Shown one piece after another: positions 50,084-59,482 of a stretch of 64,000 nt of DNA. The stretch is from Laribacter hongkongensis DSM 14985 (GTDB taxonomy: Bacteria > Pseudomonadota > Gammaproteobacteria > Burkholderiales > Aquaspirillaceae). The stretch is taken from contig NZ_AUHR01000002.1 of the NCBI RefSeq assembly GCF_000423285.1, positions 1 through 64,000 on the forward strand. The letters are read 5' to 3'. How positions within the stretch are numbered: position 1 is the stretch's first letter; every line of letters begins with the position of its first letter. The notes under the pieces are model-generated. The model did not search any database. It saw nothing but the letters and a program-made list of their open reading frames with translations, and was not told the DNA's origin. The position numbers were made by a program, and so were the translations under genes.

Positions 50084-51145
50084 ATGCACACGATAGCGAG
50101 TTTTACGGTCGAAAGGCAGGACTGGCTGGATGCCGGTGGCCGGCTGGCTGCCCGTCCGGCCGGGTTTGATCCGGCGGCCCTGGTGCCGGTGTACCGCGCC
50201 ATGACGCTGACCCGCGTGTTCGACGCGCGGGCAGTGGCCTTGCAGCGCACCGGACAGCTGCGTACCTATCCCTCGTCGCTGGGCGAGGAAGCCAGCCGGG
50301 TCGGATTGGCGAGCGTCATGCGGGCGGAGGACGTGCTGCTGCCGACCTACCGTGACACCGGGGCCCTGCTGTGGCGCGGCCTCGCCCTGGGCTGTGTGCT
50401 GCTGTACTGGAGCGGTGACGAACGCGGCAGCGACTTTGCCGGGCCGCGCGAGGATTTTCCGGTGGCTGTGCCCATTGCCAGCCAGTGCCTGCATGCCGTG
50501 GGCGTGGCGGCGGCCTTTGCCTACCGGCGCCAGCCCAAGGTGGCCGTGTGCTGCCTGGGCGACGGCGCCACCTCCAAAGGTGATTTTTACGAGGCCGTCA
50601 ACGCCGCCGGCGTGATGAACCTGCCGGTGGTGTTCGTCATCGTCAACAACCAGTGGGCGATCTCGGTACCGCGCCAGCGGCAGACCCGGGCAGAAACCCT
50701 GGCGCAAAAGGCCATCGCGGCCGGCGTGCCGGGCGTGCAGTGCGACGGCAACGACATCGTGGCCGTGCGGCAGACCGTCGGACAGGCCGTCGAACGGGCG
50801 CGTGCCGGCCACGGTGCCAGCGTCGTGGAATGCCTGACCTACCGGCTGGCCGACCACACCACGGCCGACGACGCCCGCCGTTACCGGCCGGAAGCCGAAG
50901 TCAGCGCCGCCTGGGCCGGTGAACCTCTGGTACGGCTGCGGCGTTTCCTGACCGCCGAAGGGCTGTGGACCAAAGAGGACGAAGAAGCCCTGCTGGCCGA
51001 AACCCAGGCCGCCGTCCAGCAGGCCGTCACCACATACCAAGCGGTGGCGCCGATGCCGCGCAGCGAGCTGTTCGACCGGCTCTACGCCAGCCTGCCGCCC
51101 GACCTGCTGGCGCAACGTGACCGTTTTGTGGCCGAAGGGGACTGA
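50084..51145 (+). CDS. pdhA: 2-oxoacid dehydrogenase E1 component, alpha subunit
   Basis: This thiamine-diphosphate subunit decarboxylates a 2-oxoacid (pyruvate or a branched-chain oxoacid). The 353-residue protein has RTYPSSLGEEASRVGLASVM and the TPP motif GDGATSKGDFYEAVNAAGVM, ending in the NN pair of VIVNNQWAIS. It then has YRLADHTTADDARRYR. The pattern is close to the branched-chain or PDH E1alpha of heterodimeric type. The ATG at 50084 has GGGAGG seven bases upstream. The E1beta gene starts three bases after its stop. The name pdhA is by family; the substrate is unproven. Confidence 0.92.
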   Translation: MHTIASFTVERQDWLDAGGRLAARPAGFDPAALVPVYRAMTLTRVFDARAVALQRTGQLRTYPSSLGEEASRVGLASVMRAEDVLLPTYRDTGALLWRGLALGCVLLYWSGDERGSDFAGPREDFPVAVPIASQCLHAVGVAAAFAYRRQPKVAVCCLGDGATSKGDFYEAVNAAGVMNLPVVFVIVNNQWAISVPRQRQTRAETLAQKAIAAGVPGVQCDGNDIVAVRQTVGQAVERARAGHGASVVECLTYRLADHTTADDARRYRPEAEVSAAWAGEPLVRLRRFLTAEGLWTKEDEEALLAETQAAVQQAVTTYQAVAPMPRSELFDRLYASLPPDLLAQRDRFVAEGD

Positions 51146-51148
51146 AGC

Positions 51149-52126
51149 ATGAGCGGACTGACATTGCTGGACGCCATCACCGCCGCGCTGGCGCACGAGC
51201 TGGAACACGACCCGGACGTCCTGCTGTTCGGCGAGGACATCGGTCTCAACGGCGGTGTTTTTCGCGCCACCCAGGGCTTGCAGGCCCGCTTTGGCGAACG
51301 GCGGGTGTTCGATACCCCGCTGGCCGAGGGGCTGATTGCCGGCATGGCCGTCGGGATGGCGGCGCAGGGGCTCAGGCCGGTCTGCGAAATCCAGTTTGCC
51401 GGCTTCATGTATTCCACCTTCGACCAGCTGATCAACCACGCCGCCCGCATGCGGCACCGTACCCGCGGCCGGCTGGCCTGCCCGATGGTGCTGCGTACGC
51501 CGGTCGGCGGCGGCATCCATGCGCCCGAACATCATGGCGATTCGCCCGAAGCCTGGCTGGCGCACATTCCCGGCATCAAGGTGGTGTCGCCCAGCTCGCC
51601 GGCCCGGGCCTACGGCCTCTTGCTGGCCGCCATTCGGGACCCGGACCCGGTGGTTTTCCTCGAGCCCACCCGGCTCTATCGCCTGCTGCGCGAGCCGGTG
51701 GCCGACGACGGGACGGCATTGCCGCTGGGCCAGGCGTTTGTGCTGCGACCCGGCAGCGACCTCACCCTGGTCAGCTGGGGTGCGGCCGTTCACGAAACCC
51801 TGCTGGCGGCCGACACGCTGGCCGACCAGGGCATCGAGGCCGAGGTGATCGACATGGCCACGCTCAAGCCGCTGGACATGGACACCGTGCTGGCATCGGT
51901 CGCCCGTACCGGGCGGGTGGTGATCGTGCACGAAGCACCATTGAGCGGCGGGCTGGGCGCGGAGATTGCTGCCCGGCTGGCCGGTGACGGGCTGGCGTAC
52001 CTGCTGGCGCCGGTCGAGCGGGTCACCGGCTTTGACATCCCGATGCCGCTGGCGCGCCGCGAGGACGACTACCTGCCAGGTCCGGCGCGCATCTTGGCAG
52101 CCTGCCAGCGCGTGCTGGCCTGTTGA
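51149..52126 (+). CDS. pdhB: 2-oxoacid dehydrogenase E1 component, beta subunit
   Basis: The 325-residue partner of E1alpha has LFGEDIGLNGGVFRATQGL, DTPLAEGLIAGMAVGMAAQG and EIQFAGFMYSTFDQLINHAA. The conserved GGGIHAPEHHGDSPEAWLA lies in the Pyr-domain region. The C-terminal transketolase domain (VSWGAAVHETLLAADTLAD, EVIDMATLKPLD) is complete. It lies between E1alpha and E2 in one operon. Confidence 0.93.
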   Translation: MSGLTLLDAITAALAHELEHDPDVLLFGEDIGLNGGVFRATQGLQARFGERRVFDTPLAEGLIAGMAVGMAAQGLRPVCEIQFAGFMYSTFDQLINHAARMRHRTRGRLACPMVLRTPVGGGIHAPEHHGDSPEAWLAHIPGIKVVSPSSPARAYGLLLAAIRDPDPVVFLEPTRLYRLLREPVADDGTALPLGQAFVLRPGSDLTLVSWGAAVHETLLAADTLADQGIEAEVIDMATLKPLDMDTVLASVARTGRVVIVHEAPLSGGLGAEIAARLAGDGLAYLLAPVERVTGFDIPMPLARREDDYLPGPARILAACQRVLAC

Positions 52127-52147
52127 TCCGAACGAGGGAGAAGCTGC

Positions 52148-53299
52148 ATGAAAACCTTTTGTCTGCCCGATCTGGGCGAAGGCCTGCAGGAAGCGGAAAT
52201 CGTGGCCTGGCATGTCGGCGAGGGCAGCCGGGTGGTGCTTGACCAGCCGCTCCTGTCGGTGGAGACGGCCAAGGCGATTGTCGACGTACCGGCTCCGTTT
52301 GCCGGGCTGGTCATGCGTTGCCATGCCGGAGTCGGCGACATCGTGCCGCTGGGCGCGCCACTGGTGGACATTGACGAGGACGCGGGCTGCAATGACAGCG
52401 GCACGGTGGTCGGCCATGTGGAACCCGCCCGTCCGGCAGCCGGTGCCGCCGCGCCCGGCGTGGTGTTCGAGCGGAAAACGGCACCGGACGGAGGTGTGGT
52501 CCGGGCCATGCCGGCAGCCCGCCTGCTGGCTGCCCGGCTGGGAGTGGAGCTGTCTGCGGTCACGGGCAGCGGCCCGGACGGGGTGATCGTGCTGGCGGAT
52601 GTCGAGGCGCAGGCCGGACGGCAGGCTCCGGCTCCAGTGGCGGCACCGTCTGTGGCCGAGCCGCCCGAACACTACGAGCGCATCCGCGGCCCGCGCCGTG
52701 CCATGGCCCAGTCGATGAGCCGGGCCCATGTGGACGTGGCCGCCGTGACGCTGGTGGAGGATGCCGACATTGATGCCTGGCCTGCGGGCAGCGACACGAC
52801 CCTGCGGCTGATCCGCGCCATCGTGGCAGCCTGCCGCGCCGTGCCGGTACTCAACGGCTGGTTTGATGCTGCCAGCCTGTCGTTCCGGCGCCGCGACACG
52901 ATCGACCTCGGCGTGGCGCTGGACATGGATGACGCGCTGTTCGTGCCGGTGTTGCGCGATGTGGGCGCGCGCAGCGAGGCAGACCTGCGTGCAGGCATCG
53001 AAGCGATGAAGCACGACGTAAAAAACCGGTCGCTGGCGCCGGAAGAACTGCGCGGCCACAGCATCACGCTGTCGAATTTCGGCATGGTGGCCGGGCGTTA
53101 CGCCAGTCCGGTGATCGTGCCGCCCACTGTCTGCATCGTGGGGGCCGGCCGCATCCGGCCACAGCCGGTGGCCGTGGGGGAATTGGTCGGCGTCCACCGT
53201 GTCCTGCCGGTATCGCTGACCTTTGACCACCGGGCTGCCACCGGCATGGAGGCCGCGCGCTTCCTGCGCGTGCTGGTGGCTGACCTGCAGGCCGGTTGA
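52148..53299 (+). CDS. pdhC: 2-oxoacid dehydrogenase E2 (lipoyl acyltransferase)
   Basis: E2 transfers the acyl group from E1 to CoA. The 383-residue chain has one N-terminal lipoyl domain with the lipoylated Lys in SVETAKAIVDVPAPF (about residue 43). A peripheral-subunit-binding domain (MPAARLLAARLGVELSAVTG, about 125-160) and a catalytic CAT-like domain to the end follow. The usual HxxxDG active-site motif reads FDHRAATGMEAARF, with Thr in place of Asp. No E3 gene is in the operon, so dihydrolipoamide dehydrogenase must come from elsewhere. AGGGAGAAG precedes the start. Confidence 0.92.
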   Translation: MKTFCLPDLGEGLQEAEIVAWHVGEGSRVVLDQPLLSVETAKAIVDVPAPFAGLVMRCHAGVGDIVPLGAPLVDIDEDAGCNDSGTVVGHVEPARPAAGAAAPGVVFERKTAPDGGVVRAMPAARLLAARLGVELSAVTGSGPDGVIVLADVEAQAGRQAPAPVAAPSVAEPPEHYERIRGPRRAMAQSMSRAHVDVAAVTLVEDADIDAWPAGSDTTLRLIRAIVAACRAVPVLNGWFDAASLSFRRRDTIDLGVALDMDDALFVPVLRDVGARSEADLRAGIEAMKHDVKNRSLAPEELRGHSITLSNFGMVAGRYASPVIVPPTVCIVGAGRIRPQPVAVGELVGVHRVLPVSLTFDHRAATGMEAARFLRVLVADLQAG

Positions 53300-53379
53300 G
53301 GTCGGGGCAAGGGCATTGCCGGGATTCCGGGCGCAGGCGACAATCACCGGAGGTTTAACCCACTGGAAGGATGGACTGC

Positions 53380-53727
53380 ATGTTTCTCGAACGCATTGAC
53401 CCCGGCCACCGGCTGTCCGAGGCCGTGATTGCCGGCGATCTGGTTTTTCTGGCAGGCCAGGTGCCCGGCGACACCAGTCTTGACATCCGTGGCCAGACGG
53501 CTGATGTGCTGGCGGCTATCGACGGCCTGCTGGAGCGCTGCGGTTCGGACAAGTCGCGCATTGTTGATGTCACGATTTTCCTCGCTGACCTTGCCGACTA
53601 TGAAGGCATGAACGAGGCGTGGGATGCCTGGCTAGACCGCGACAACCCGCCTGCGCGGGCCACGGTGCAGGCGCAGCTGGCCAATCCGGAGTGGAAGGTT
53701 GAGATCAAGATCGTGGCTGCCCGCTAG
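53380..53727 (+). CDS. RidA-family (YjgF/YER057c) deaminase
   Basis: RidA proteins hydrolyse reactive enamine/imine intermediates made by PLP enzymes such as serine dehydratase. The 115-residue product contains VIAGDLVFLAGQVPGDTSLD, the conserved block NPPARATVQAQL with the active-site Arg, and a C-terminal VEIKIVAAR. An ATG at 53371 is too near the GGAAGG site (53365-53370), so I prefer the ATG at 53380. It lies 80 bases after E2. An sdaA-type serine dehydratase gene lies 2.4 kb downstream. Confidence 0.9.
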   Translation: MFLERIDPGHRLSEAVIAGDLVFLAGQVPGDTSLDIRGQTADVLAAIDGLLERCGSDKSRIVDVTIFLADLADYEGMNEAWDAWLDRDNPPARATVQAQLANPEWKVEIKIVAAR

Positions 53728-53841
53728 GCTGCCGGCCTGCGGGATGCGGGCCAGCAGACTTAACAGGTATCATTGCCGCCCGCCCCGTGTGCGGGCGGCG
53801 CTGTTTTGTGGCGCCGGTTTTTCGTGACTCCAGGTTCAGGC

Positions 53842-55476
53842 ATGCTTACCTATACCCCTACGCAGGACAGTCCGGCCGCCCACAGCGTCGAGCGGCCGTG
53901 GATGCTGCTGCTGCTGTGCTTTTTCTGGCTTTGGCCGGGCATTTTCGGTCACGACCCGTGGAAACCGGACGAGGGTTACGTCGTCGGCGTGGTGCAGTCC
54001 ATGCTGGAGGACGGCCACTGGCTGGTGCCGACCATTGCCGGTGTTCCCTATCTGGATGCCTCGCCCCTGTATTACTGGGTGGCGGCCGGGTTTGCCGGCC
54101 TGCTGCGGCCGGTGATGCCGCTGGCAGACGGCATGCGGCTGGCCACGCCGCTTTTCATGGCGCTGGCCCTGTGGTTTACCGGTCTGGCCGGGCGCGACCT
54201 GATCGGCTACCGGCACGGGCGCAGTGCCGCCATGCTGCTGCTGGGCGCACTGGGACTGATGCTGTTCGGTCATTCGGCCTCGCCTGACGTGGCATCCTTT
54301 GCCGCCATGGCTCTGGCACTGTGGGCACTGTCGCGTGCCCGCACGCAGGGCTGGCTGGCCGGAGCGCTGCTGGGGCTGGCCAGCGGGGCGCTGGCCTTGT
54401 CGTCGAGCGTGGTCGGTGCCGGCCTGGTCTGGCTGGTGGCGTTGCTGCTGCCGGTATTCCGGGCCTGGCGTACGCCGGAACACGCCAAGACCTGGGCGGT
54501 GGGGCTGACCGTCGGCCTGCCGCTGGTGCTGGTGTGGCCGCTGGCCCTGGCGCAGTCGTCACCGCTCTTGTTCGATTTCTGGCTGCACCAGCGGGCGCTG
54601 GGCGTGTTCCATGATTTCAGCGGTGCGTTCTCGGTGCGCGAGTTCGGTTATTACCTCGAGATTTTCCCGTGGTTTGCGCTGCCGTTGTGGCCGCTGGCGG
54701 TCTGGACGCTGTGGCGCCGGCGGGGGCACTGGCAAACGCCGGTGATCCAGCTGCCCTTGCTGATGGTGGCGGTGATCTCGGCGATGCTGTTCCTGTCACC
54801 GGTCAAGGAGCAGGAGCTGGCGCTGCCGCTGCTGATTCCACTGGCCGTGCTGGCGGCGGTCGAGCTGGATGGCCTGCGCCGGGGAGCTGCGGCGTTTTTC
54901 AACTGGTTTGGCCTGATGACCTTTGGCCTGATTGCCACGTTCCTGTGGATTGGCTGGGCGGCGATGAATTTCGGCTGGCCGGCCAGGCTGGCGCAGCGGG
55001 CGCATTTTTTCAATCCGGACTACGTGCCGCAGGTCAGCGTACCGCCGTTGTTGCTGGCGCTGGTGGCCACGGGAGTCTGGATCTGGGCGGTGACGCGGCG
55101 GCACATGGGCGGCCGCAAGGCGGCAACCAACTGGGCGGCCGGCGTGACGCTGATCTGGTCGCTGGCGGCCAGCCTGTGGCTGCCGTGGATCGACGGGCAG
55201 AAAAGCTACCGCAAGGTGTTCGAGTCGCTGGCCGTGTCACCGCTGGCCGATGCCTGCATGGTGACTGACGTGTCGCTGAGCCTGATCGCCCTGGCCCGCT
55301 ATCACGGAGGCGTGGTGCTACGTCCGCTGGACAGTGCCGGAGCCCATCAGTGCCGGCATTTCTTCACGATGCGCGACCGTGATGCAGTCAAGCCGGTTGA
55401 TCCTTTGTGGCAGGGGCTGCGCTCGGGGGACCGCAAGGAGTTTTATTACGTGCTGGAGGCCGCTCCAGGCCGCTAG
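53842..55476 (+). CDS. ArnT-like glycosyltransferase family 39 membrane protein
   Basis: The 544-residue protein has a short cytoplasmic start, a first membrane segment (MLLLLCFFWLWPGIFG) and the acidic first periplasmic loop HDPWKPDEGYVVGVV. That loop holds the catalytic-type Asp/Glu of ArnT/PMT-type enzymes. About ten more membrane segments and a C-terminal periplasmic domain follow. Such enzymes transfer a sugar from a polyprenyl-phosphate donor to lipid A, protein or another acceptor. The acceptor here is unknown, and no arn-operon genes are nearby. The ATG at 53842 is chosen; a longer frame upstream lacks a signal. Confidence 0.87.
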   Translation: MLTYTPTQDSPAAHSVERPWMLLLLCFFWLWPGIFGHDPWKPDEGYVVGVVQSMLEDGHWLVPTIAGVPYLDASPLYYWVAAGFAGLLRPVMPLADGMRLATPLFMALALWFTGLAGRDLIGYRHGRSAAMLLLGALGLMLFGHSASPDVASFAAMALALWALSRARTQGWLAGALLGLASGALALSSSVVGAGLVWLVALLLPVFRAWRTPEHAKTWAVGLTVGLPLVLVWPLALAQSSPLLFDFWLHQRALGVFHDFSGAFSVREFGYYLEIFPWFALPLWPLAVWTLWRRRGHWQTPVIQLPLLMVAVISAMLFLSPVKEQELALPLLIPLAVLAAVELDGLRRGAAAFFNWFGLMTFGLIATFLWIGWAAMNFGWPARLAQRAHFFNPDYVPQVSVPPLLLALVATGVWIWAVTRRHMGGRKAATNWAAGVTLIWSLAASLWLPWIDGQKSYRKVFESLAVSPLADACMVTDVSLSLIALARYHGGVVLRPLDSAGAHQCRHFFTMRDRDAVKPVDPLWQGLRSGDRKEFYYVLEAAPGR

Positions 55477-55496
55477 CCGCAAGGCCGGTTGACGCT

Positions 55497-55528
55497 GGCG
55501 CGCACTCCTGGCTGGAGGCGCGCCTTTT
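55497..55528 (+). terminator. Intrinsic terminator after the glycosyltransferase gene
   Basis: GGCGCGC (55497-55503) pairs with GCGCGCC (55518-55524), with an inner CTCC/GGAG stem, followed by TTTTCTTT. Confidence 0.85.
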
Positions 55529-55569
55529 CTTTGCCTTGACTGGTGCGGGCGGTGCGACCAGCGGACCCA

Positions 55570-55599
55570 TTGTTTATTAGAGTTTACTGAATCTATAAC
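55570..55599 (+). promoter_or_regulatory. Candidate sigma-70 promoter of dtd-sdaA
   Basis: TTGTTT (55570-55575), an 18-base AT-rich spacer and TATAAC (55594-55599) lie 28 bases before the dtd start. AAAGGGG is the ribosome site. Confidence 0.6.
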
Positions 55600-55626
55600 G
55601 TACACTCACGCCAGAAAGGGGCAGGC

Positions 55627-56079
55627 ATGCGAGTTCTGTTGCAGAGGGTCGGTCAGGCCAGCGTGGAGGTTGACCGGCAGGTTGTGGGCGAGATCGGCCG
55701 GGGGCTGCTGTTGCTGGTCGGGGTCGAGCCGGAAGACGGTGCGGCCGACATTGACTGGCTGGTGCGCAAGATCGTCAACCTGCGCGTGTTCAGCGACGCC
55801 GAAGGACGCATGAACCGCTCGGTGCTGGAGGATGGTGGCGAGGTACTGGCCGTGAGCCAGTTCACATTGTTTGCTTCCTGCCGCAAAGGCAACCGGCCGT
55901 CGTGGAGCCGTGCCGCGCCGCCGGAACTTGCGCGCTGCCGTTTTGATCAATTTGTTGCTGCCATGTCCGAAGCATTGCAGCGCCCGGTGCCGACCGGTGT
56001 GTTCGGTGCCGACATGCAGGTCGCGCTGGTGAACGATGGCCCGGTCACGTTGTGGCTGGATTCGCGCCAGCCGGAGTAG
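55627..56079 (+). CDS. dtd: D-aminoacyl-tRNA deacylase
   Basis: Dtd hydrolyses D-amino acids (and glycine mis-attached to tRNA-Ala) from tRNA. The 150-residue protein begins [16 protein letters not shown]. It has [18 protein letters not shown] and the C-terminal [26 protein letters not shown], holding the family-specific Gly-cisPro in NDGPVT. The gene has its own promoter and is followed by sdaA after 47 bases, probably in one transcript. Confidence 0.97.
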   Translation: MRVLLQRVGQASVEVDRQVVGEIGRGLLLLVGVEPEDGAADIDWLVRKIVNLRVFSDAEGRMNRSVLEDGGEVLAVSQFTLFASCRKGNRPSWSRAAPPELARCRFDQFVAAMSEALQRPVPTGVFGADMQVALVNDGPVTLWLDSRQPE

Positions 56080-56126
56080 ACACAATCGCGTTGGCCAGGC
56101 TGGCCGCGCTGGAAGGAAAGCAGTTC

Positions 56127-57494
56127 ATGATCAGTTTGTTCGATATGTTCAAGATCGGCATCGGCCCGTCGAGTTCGCATACCGTCGGGCCCATGAAAGC
56201 CGCGGCCGAGTTTGCGGCCGGGCTGGAGGCCGACGGACTGATCGACCGGGTGGCGCGCGTGCAGGCTGACCTGTATGGCTCGCTGGCGTTGACAGGCGAG
56301 GGACACGGAACGGTGTCGGCCACGTTGCTGGGGCTGGAGGGCGCCTTGCCACATCTGGTGAATCCGGACGAAGTGCAGCCGCGCTTTCGTGCCTTGCAGG
56401 CCGGGACGCCGCTGAAGCTGGCCGGCCGGCGCGAAATCGGCTTTGACTTTGCCACCGACGTGCGGCTGAACCGGCACCAGTTCCTCAAGCCGCACTCCAA
56501 CGGCATGCAGTTTGCCGCGTTTGACGCTGCGGGCCATTGCCTGCGCGAACAGCGCTATTACTCGGTCGGCGGCGGGTTTGTCGTGACCGAGGAGCAGTTC
56601 GGCGAGCCGCTGGCCGAGCGGGAAATGCCGCCGTATCCGTTTTCATCGTCGGCCGAGCTGCTGGCGCATTGCCGGCGCGAGCAGAAACCGGTGGCCGATA
56701 TCGTGCTGGCCAACGAGTTTTTCTGGAACAACGAGGCCGACGTGCGCCAGCGCCTGCTCGACATTGCCGAGGTGATGAAGGGCTGCATCGAGGCCGGTTG
56801 CCGGCATGATGGCGTGTTGCCGGGCGGGTTGCAGGTCAAGCGCCGCGCGCCGTCGATTTTCCGCAAGCTGGTCAGCCAGCAGCTGGCCGGCCGCATGGAC
56901 ATCATGCTGTGGCCGATGCTCTACGCCATGGCCGTGAACGAGGAAAATGCCGCCGGGGGCCGGGTGGTGACGGCACCGACCAATGGCGCTGCCGGCATCG
57001 TGCCGTCGGTGTTGCAGTATTTCCGCAATTTCAATGCGCGGGCCAGTGATGCGGCCGTGGTCGATTTTCTGGCGACGGCAGGCGCCATCGGCATGCTCTA
57101 CAAGATGGGGGCATCGATTTCCGGGGCCGAGGTGGGCTGTCAGGGCGAAGTGGGCGTAGCCTGCTCGATGGCTGCCGGAGCCTATTGCGCTGCCCTGGGC
57201 GGCTCGCCGGCGCAGGTGGAAAACGCCGCCGAAATGGCGATGGAACACCACCTGGGGCTGACCTGCGATCCGGTCGGCGGGCTGGTGCAGATTCCCTGCA
57301 TCGAGCGTAACGGCATTGCTGCGGAAAAGGCCATCAAGATTGCCCAGCTGGCCTTGCTGGAGGACGGGCAGCACAAGGTGTCGCTCGACACGGTGATCGC
57401 CACCATGCTGGCAACCGGGCGCGACATGCTGGCGACGTACAAGGAAACCTCGCTGGCCGGTCTGGCGGTGACGGTGAACATGACCGAGTGTTGA
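56127..57494 (+). CDS. sdaA: L-serine dehydratase (Fe-S type, single chain)
   Basis: The enzyme deaminates L-serine to pyruvate and ammonia. The 455-residue protein starts [21 protein letters not shown], the beta domain with the Ser/Thr-rich loop. The alpha domain holds the [4Fe-4S] ligand cysteines, probably in [18 protein letters not shown] and [27 protein letters not shown] precedes the ATG at 56127. An in-frame start further upstream would overlap dtd. The RidA gene nearby could detoxify the 2-aminoacrylate it makes. Confidence 0.95.
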   Translation: MISLFDMFKIGIGPSSSHTVGPMKAAAEFAAGLEADGLIDRVARVQADLYGSLALTGEGHGTVSATLLGLEGALPHLVNPDEVQPRFRALQAGTPLKLAGRREIGFDFATDVRLNRHQFLKPHSNGMQFAAFDAAGHCLREQRYYSVGGGFVVTEEQFGEPLAEREMPPYPFSSSAELLAHCRREQKPVADIVLANEFFWNNEADVRQRLLDIAEVMKGCIEAGCRHDGVLPGGLQVKRRAPSIFRKLVSQQLAGRMDIMLWPMLYAMAVNEENAAGGRVVTAPTNGAAGIVPSVLQYFRNFNARASDAAVVDFLATAGAIGMLYKMGASISGAEVGCQGEVGVACSMAAGAYCAALGGSPAQVENAAEMAMEHHLGLTCDPVGGLVQIPCIERNGIAAEKAIKIAQLALLEDGQHKVSLDTVIATMLATGRDMLATYKETSLAGLAVTVNMTEC

Positions 57495-57514
57495 GCTGCT
57501 CTGGCAGGTGATGA

Positions 57515-57541
57515 AAAAAAGCGGGCATGGCCCGCTTTTTT
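57515..57541. terminator. Bidirectional terminator between sdaA and the acyl-CoA dehydrogenase gene
   Basis: AAAAAAGCGGGC pairs with GCCCGCTTTTTT across loop ATG. A-tract and T-tract flank the stem, so it can end transcripts from both sides. Confidence 0.92.
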
Positions 57542-57618
57542 GCCGGTTTGGCCGGTGACAGGCAAAAAAAGACGGCACCCGGAGGTGCCGTACCCAAATG
57601 GAGCCTGCAGGAGAAAAA

Positions 57619-59406
57619 TCAGAATGCGAAGTGGTCGGCTTCCAGTGCCATCAGCGGCTTGGCGCCGGCCTTGAGCGTGACGATCAGCGACTGGGTTTCC
57701 GGGAACAGCTTGGCAAAGTAGAAGCGTGCGGTGGTGATCTTGGCGTTGTAGAACGCGGCTTCCGGCGAGCCTTCCATCTTCTCGGCGGCCACCTTGGCCA
57801 TCCAGGCCCAGAAGTAGCCGTAGGTCAGGTGACCGATCAGGCGCAGGTAGTCGGTGGCGGCGGCACCGGCTTCGTCCTTGTTCATCATGGCGGCCATGCC
57901 GATGCCCATGGTGATTTCAGCGATCTGCTTGTTCAGCGCGTTGAGCGGCTCGACCAGTTCCTTGATCTGGGTATTGCTGGCGTTGGCTTCGCAGAACTTG
58001 TGGATCTGCTTGGTGAACTTGCGCAGCTTGGCGCCCTGGTCCATCAGCACCTTGCGACCGAGGAGGTCGATGGCCTGGATGCCGTTGGTGCCTTCATAGA
58101 GCTGGGAGATGCGGCAGTCGCGCACCAGCTGTTCCATGCCCCATTCGCGGATGAAGCCGTGCCCGCCGAAAACCTGCACGCCCATGTTGGCAGCGAGGAA
58201 ACCGTTGTCGGTCATGAAGGCCTTGGCAACCGGGGTCAGCAGGGCGACGGTGTCGGCGGCGTCCTGGCGGGCAGCGTCATCGGTAGATTTTTCCTCGATG
58301 TCGAGTTGCAGGGCCAGGAAAGCGGTAAGGGCGCGGCCGGCTTCGGTGTAGGCCTTTTGCGTCATCAGCATGCGGCGCACGTCCGGGTGCACGATGATCG
58401 GATCAGCCGGCTTGTCCGGGCAGGCCGGGCCGTTGAGTGCACGCATTTGCAGGCGCTCCTTGGCGTAGGCCAGTGCACCCTGGAACGAGGCTTCGCCAAT
58501 GCCCAGACCCTGCATGCCGCAGCCCAGACGGGCAGCGTTCATCATGGTGAACATGCAGGCCAGGCCCTTGTTCTTTTCACCGATCAGCCAGCCCTTGGCA
58601 CCATCAAGGTTGATGACGGCGGTGGCGTTGGCCTTGATGCCCATCTTGTGTTCGAGCGCGCCGCAGGAGACCGGGTTGCGGCTGCCGTCCTCGAGGAATT
58701 TAGGCACGATGAAGAGCGAGATGCCCTTCACGTCCTTGGGCGAGTCCGGCATGCGGGCCAGCACAAGGTGGATGATGTTGTCGGAGAGGTCGTGCTCGCC
58801 GGCGGAGATGAAGATCTTGGTGCCGGTGATGCTGTAGCTGCCGTCGGCATTCGGCTCGGCCTTGGTCTTGAGGAGGCCGAGGTCGGTACCGCAGTGCGGT
58901 TCGGTCAGGCACATGGTGCCGGTCCAGCTGCCGTCTACCAGCCTGGGCAGGTAGGTGGCTTTCTGTTCGTCGGTGCCGTGGGCGTGGATGGCGGAATAGG
59001 CACCGTGCGACAGGCCCGGGTACATCGACCAGGCGACGTTGGCCGAACACTGCATTTCCATGACCGGGAAGGCGAGCGATTTGGGCATGCCCTGGCCGCC
59101 GTAGGCCGGGTCGCAATCCAGGCCGGTAAAGCCCAGTTCGCAGTATTGCTGGTAGGCTTCCTTGAAGCCGGCCGGAGTCTTGACGCTCTTGGTGGCGGCG
59201 TCATAGTGGCAGCCTTCCTCGTCAGCCGCGCGGTTGATCGGGGCGAGTTCGTTTTCGCAGAACTTGGCCGCAGCGTCCAGATAGGAGGCGAAAACATCGG
59301 CCGAGGCGTCTTCGTAGCCCGGCAGGTTCGGCAGGATGTCCTGCACGCCGATCAGTTCATTGAGGACGAAATCAAAATCACGCAGCGGGGCTTGATAGGC
59401 AGGCAT
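57619..59406 (-). CDS. Acyl-CoA dehydrogenase (long, C-terminal-extended type)
   Basis: This FAD enzyme oxidises acyl-CoA to enoyl-CoA. The 595-residue chain has the N-terminal helical domain, the beta domain with MCLTEPHCGTDLGLLKTKA and GTKIFISAGEHDL, and the C-terminal helical domain. The last contains VFGGHGFIREWGMEQLVRDCRI and QLYEGTNGIQAIDLLGRKV, and a further acyl-CoA-dehydrogenase C-terminal extension follows. The catalytic Glu is probably in YEGTNG. The ATG at 59406 has GGAG seven bases upstream; an ATG at 59478 is a less likely start. Two PsrA/FadR-like dyads lie upstream. It is a single gene. Confidence 0.94.
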   Translation of the reverse strand: MPAYQAPLRDFDFVLNELIGVQDILPNLPGYEDASADVFASYLDAAAKFCENELAPINRAADEEGCHYDAATKSVKTPAGFKEAYQQYCELGFTGLDCDPAYGGQGMPKSLAFPVMEMQCSANVAWSMYPGLSHGAYSAIHAHGTDEQKATYLPRLVDGSWTGTMCLTEPHCGTDLGLLKTKAEPNADGSYSITGTKIFISAGEHDLSDNIIHLVLARMPDSPKDVKGISLFIVPKFLEDGSRNPVSCGALEHKMGIKANATAVINLDGAKGWLIGEKNKGLACMFTMMNAARLGCGMQGLGIGEASFQGALAYAKERLQMRALNGPACPDKPADPIIVHPDVRRMLMTQKAYTEAGRALTAFLALQLDIEEKSTDDAARQDAADTVALLTPVAKAFMTDNGFLAANMGVQVFGGHGFIREWGMEQLVRDCRISQLYEGTNGIQAIDLLGRKVLMDQGAKLRKFTKQIHKFCEANASNTQIKELVEPLNALNKQIAEITMGIGMAAMMNKDEAGAAATDYLRLIGHLTYGYFWAWMAKVAAEKMEGSPEAAFYNAKITTARFYFAKLFPETQSLIVTLKAGAKPLMALEADHFAF

Positions 59407-59482
59407 CTCTCTTGTCTCCGGTGGGTTAAGCTGGGAGTGATCGGCCGGTGACATGATTGTCCCGACCTCTTTTGCCATAGGT

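Noticed and set aside
50030-53347. An 1105-codon open frame on the minus strand
   Set aside because: It lies opposite the E1alpha-E1beta-E2 genes and is rich in His, Gly, Gln and Arg, as expected of a shadow frame.
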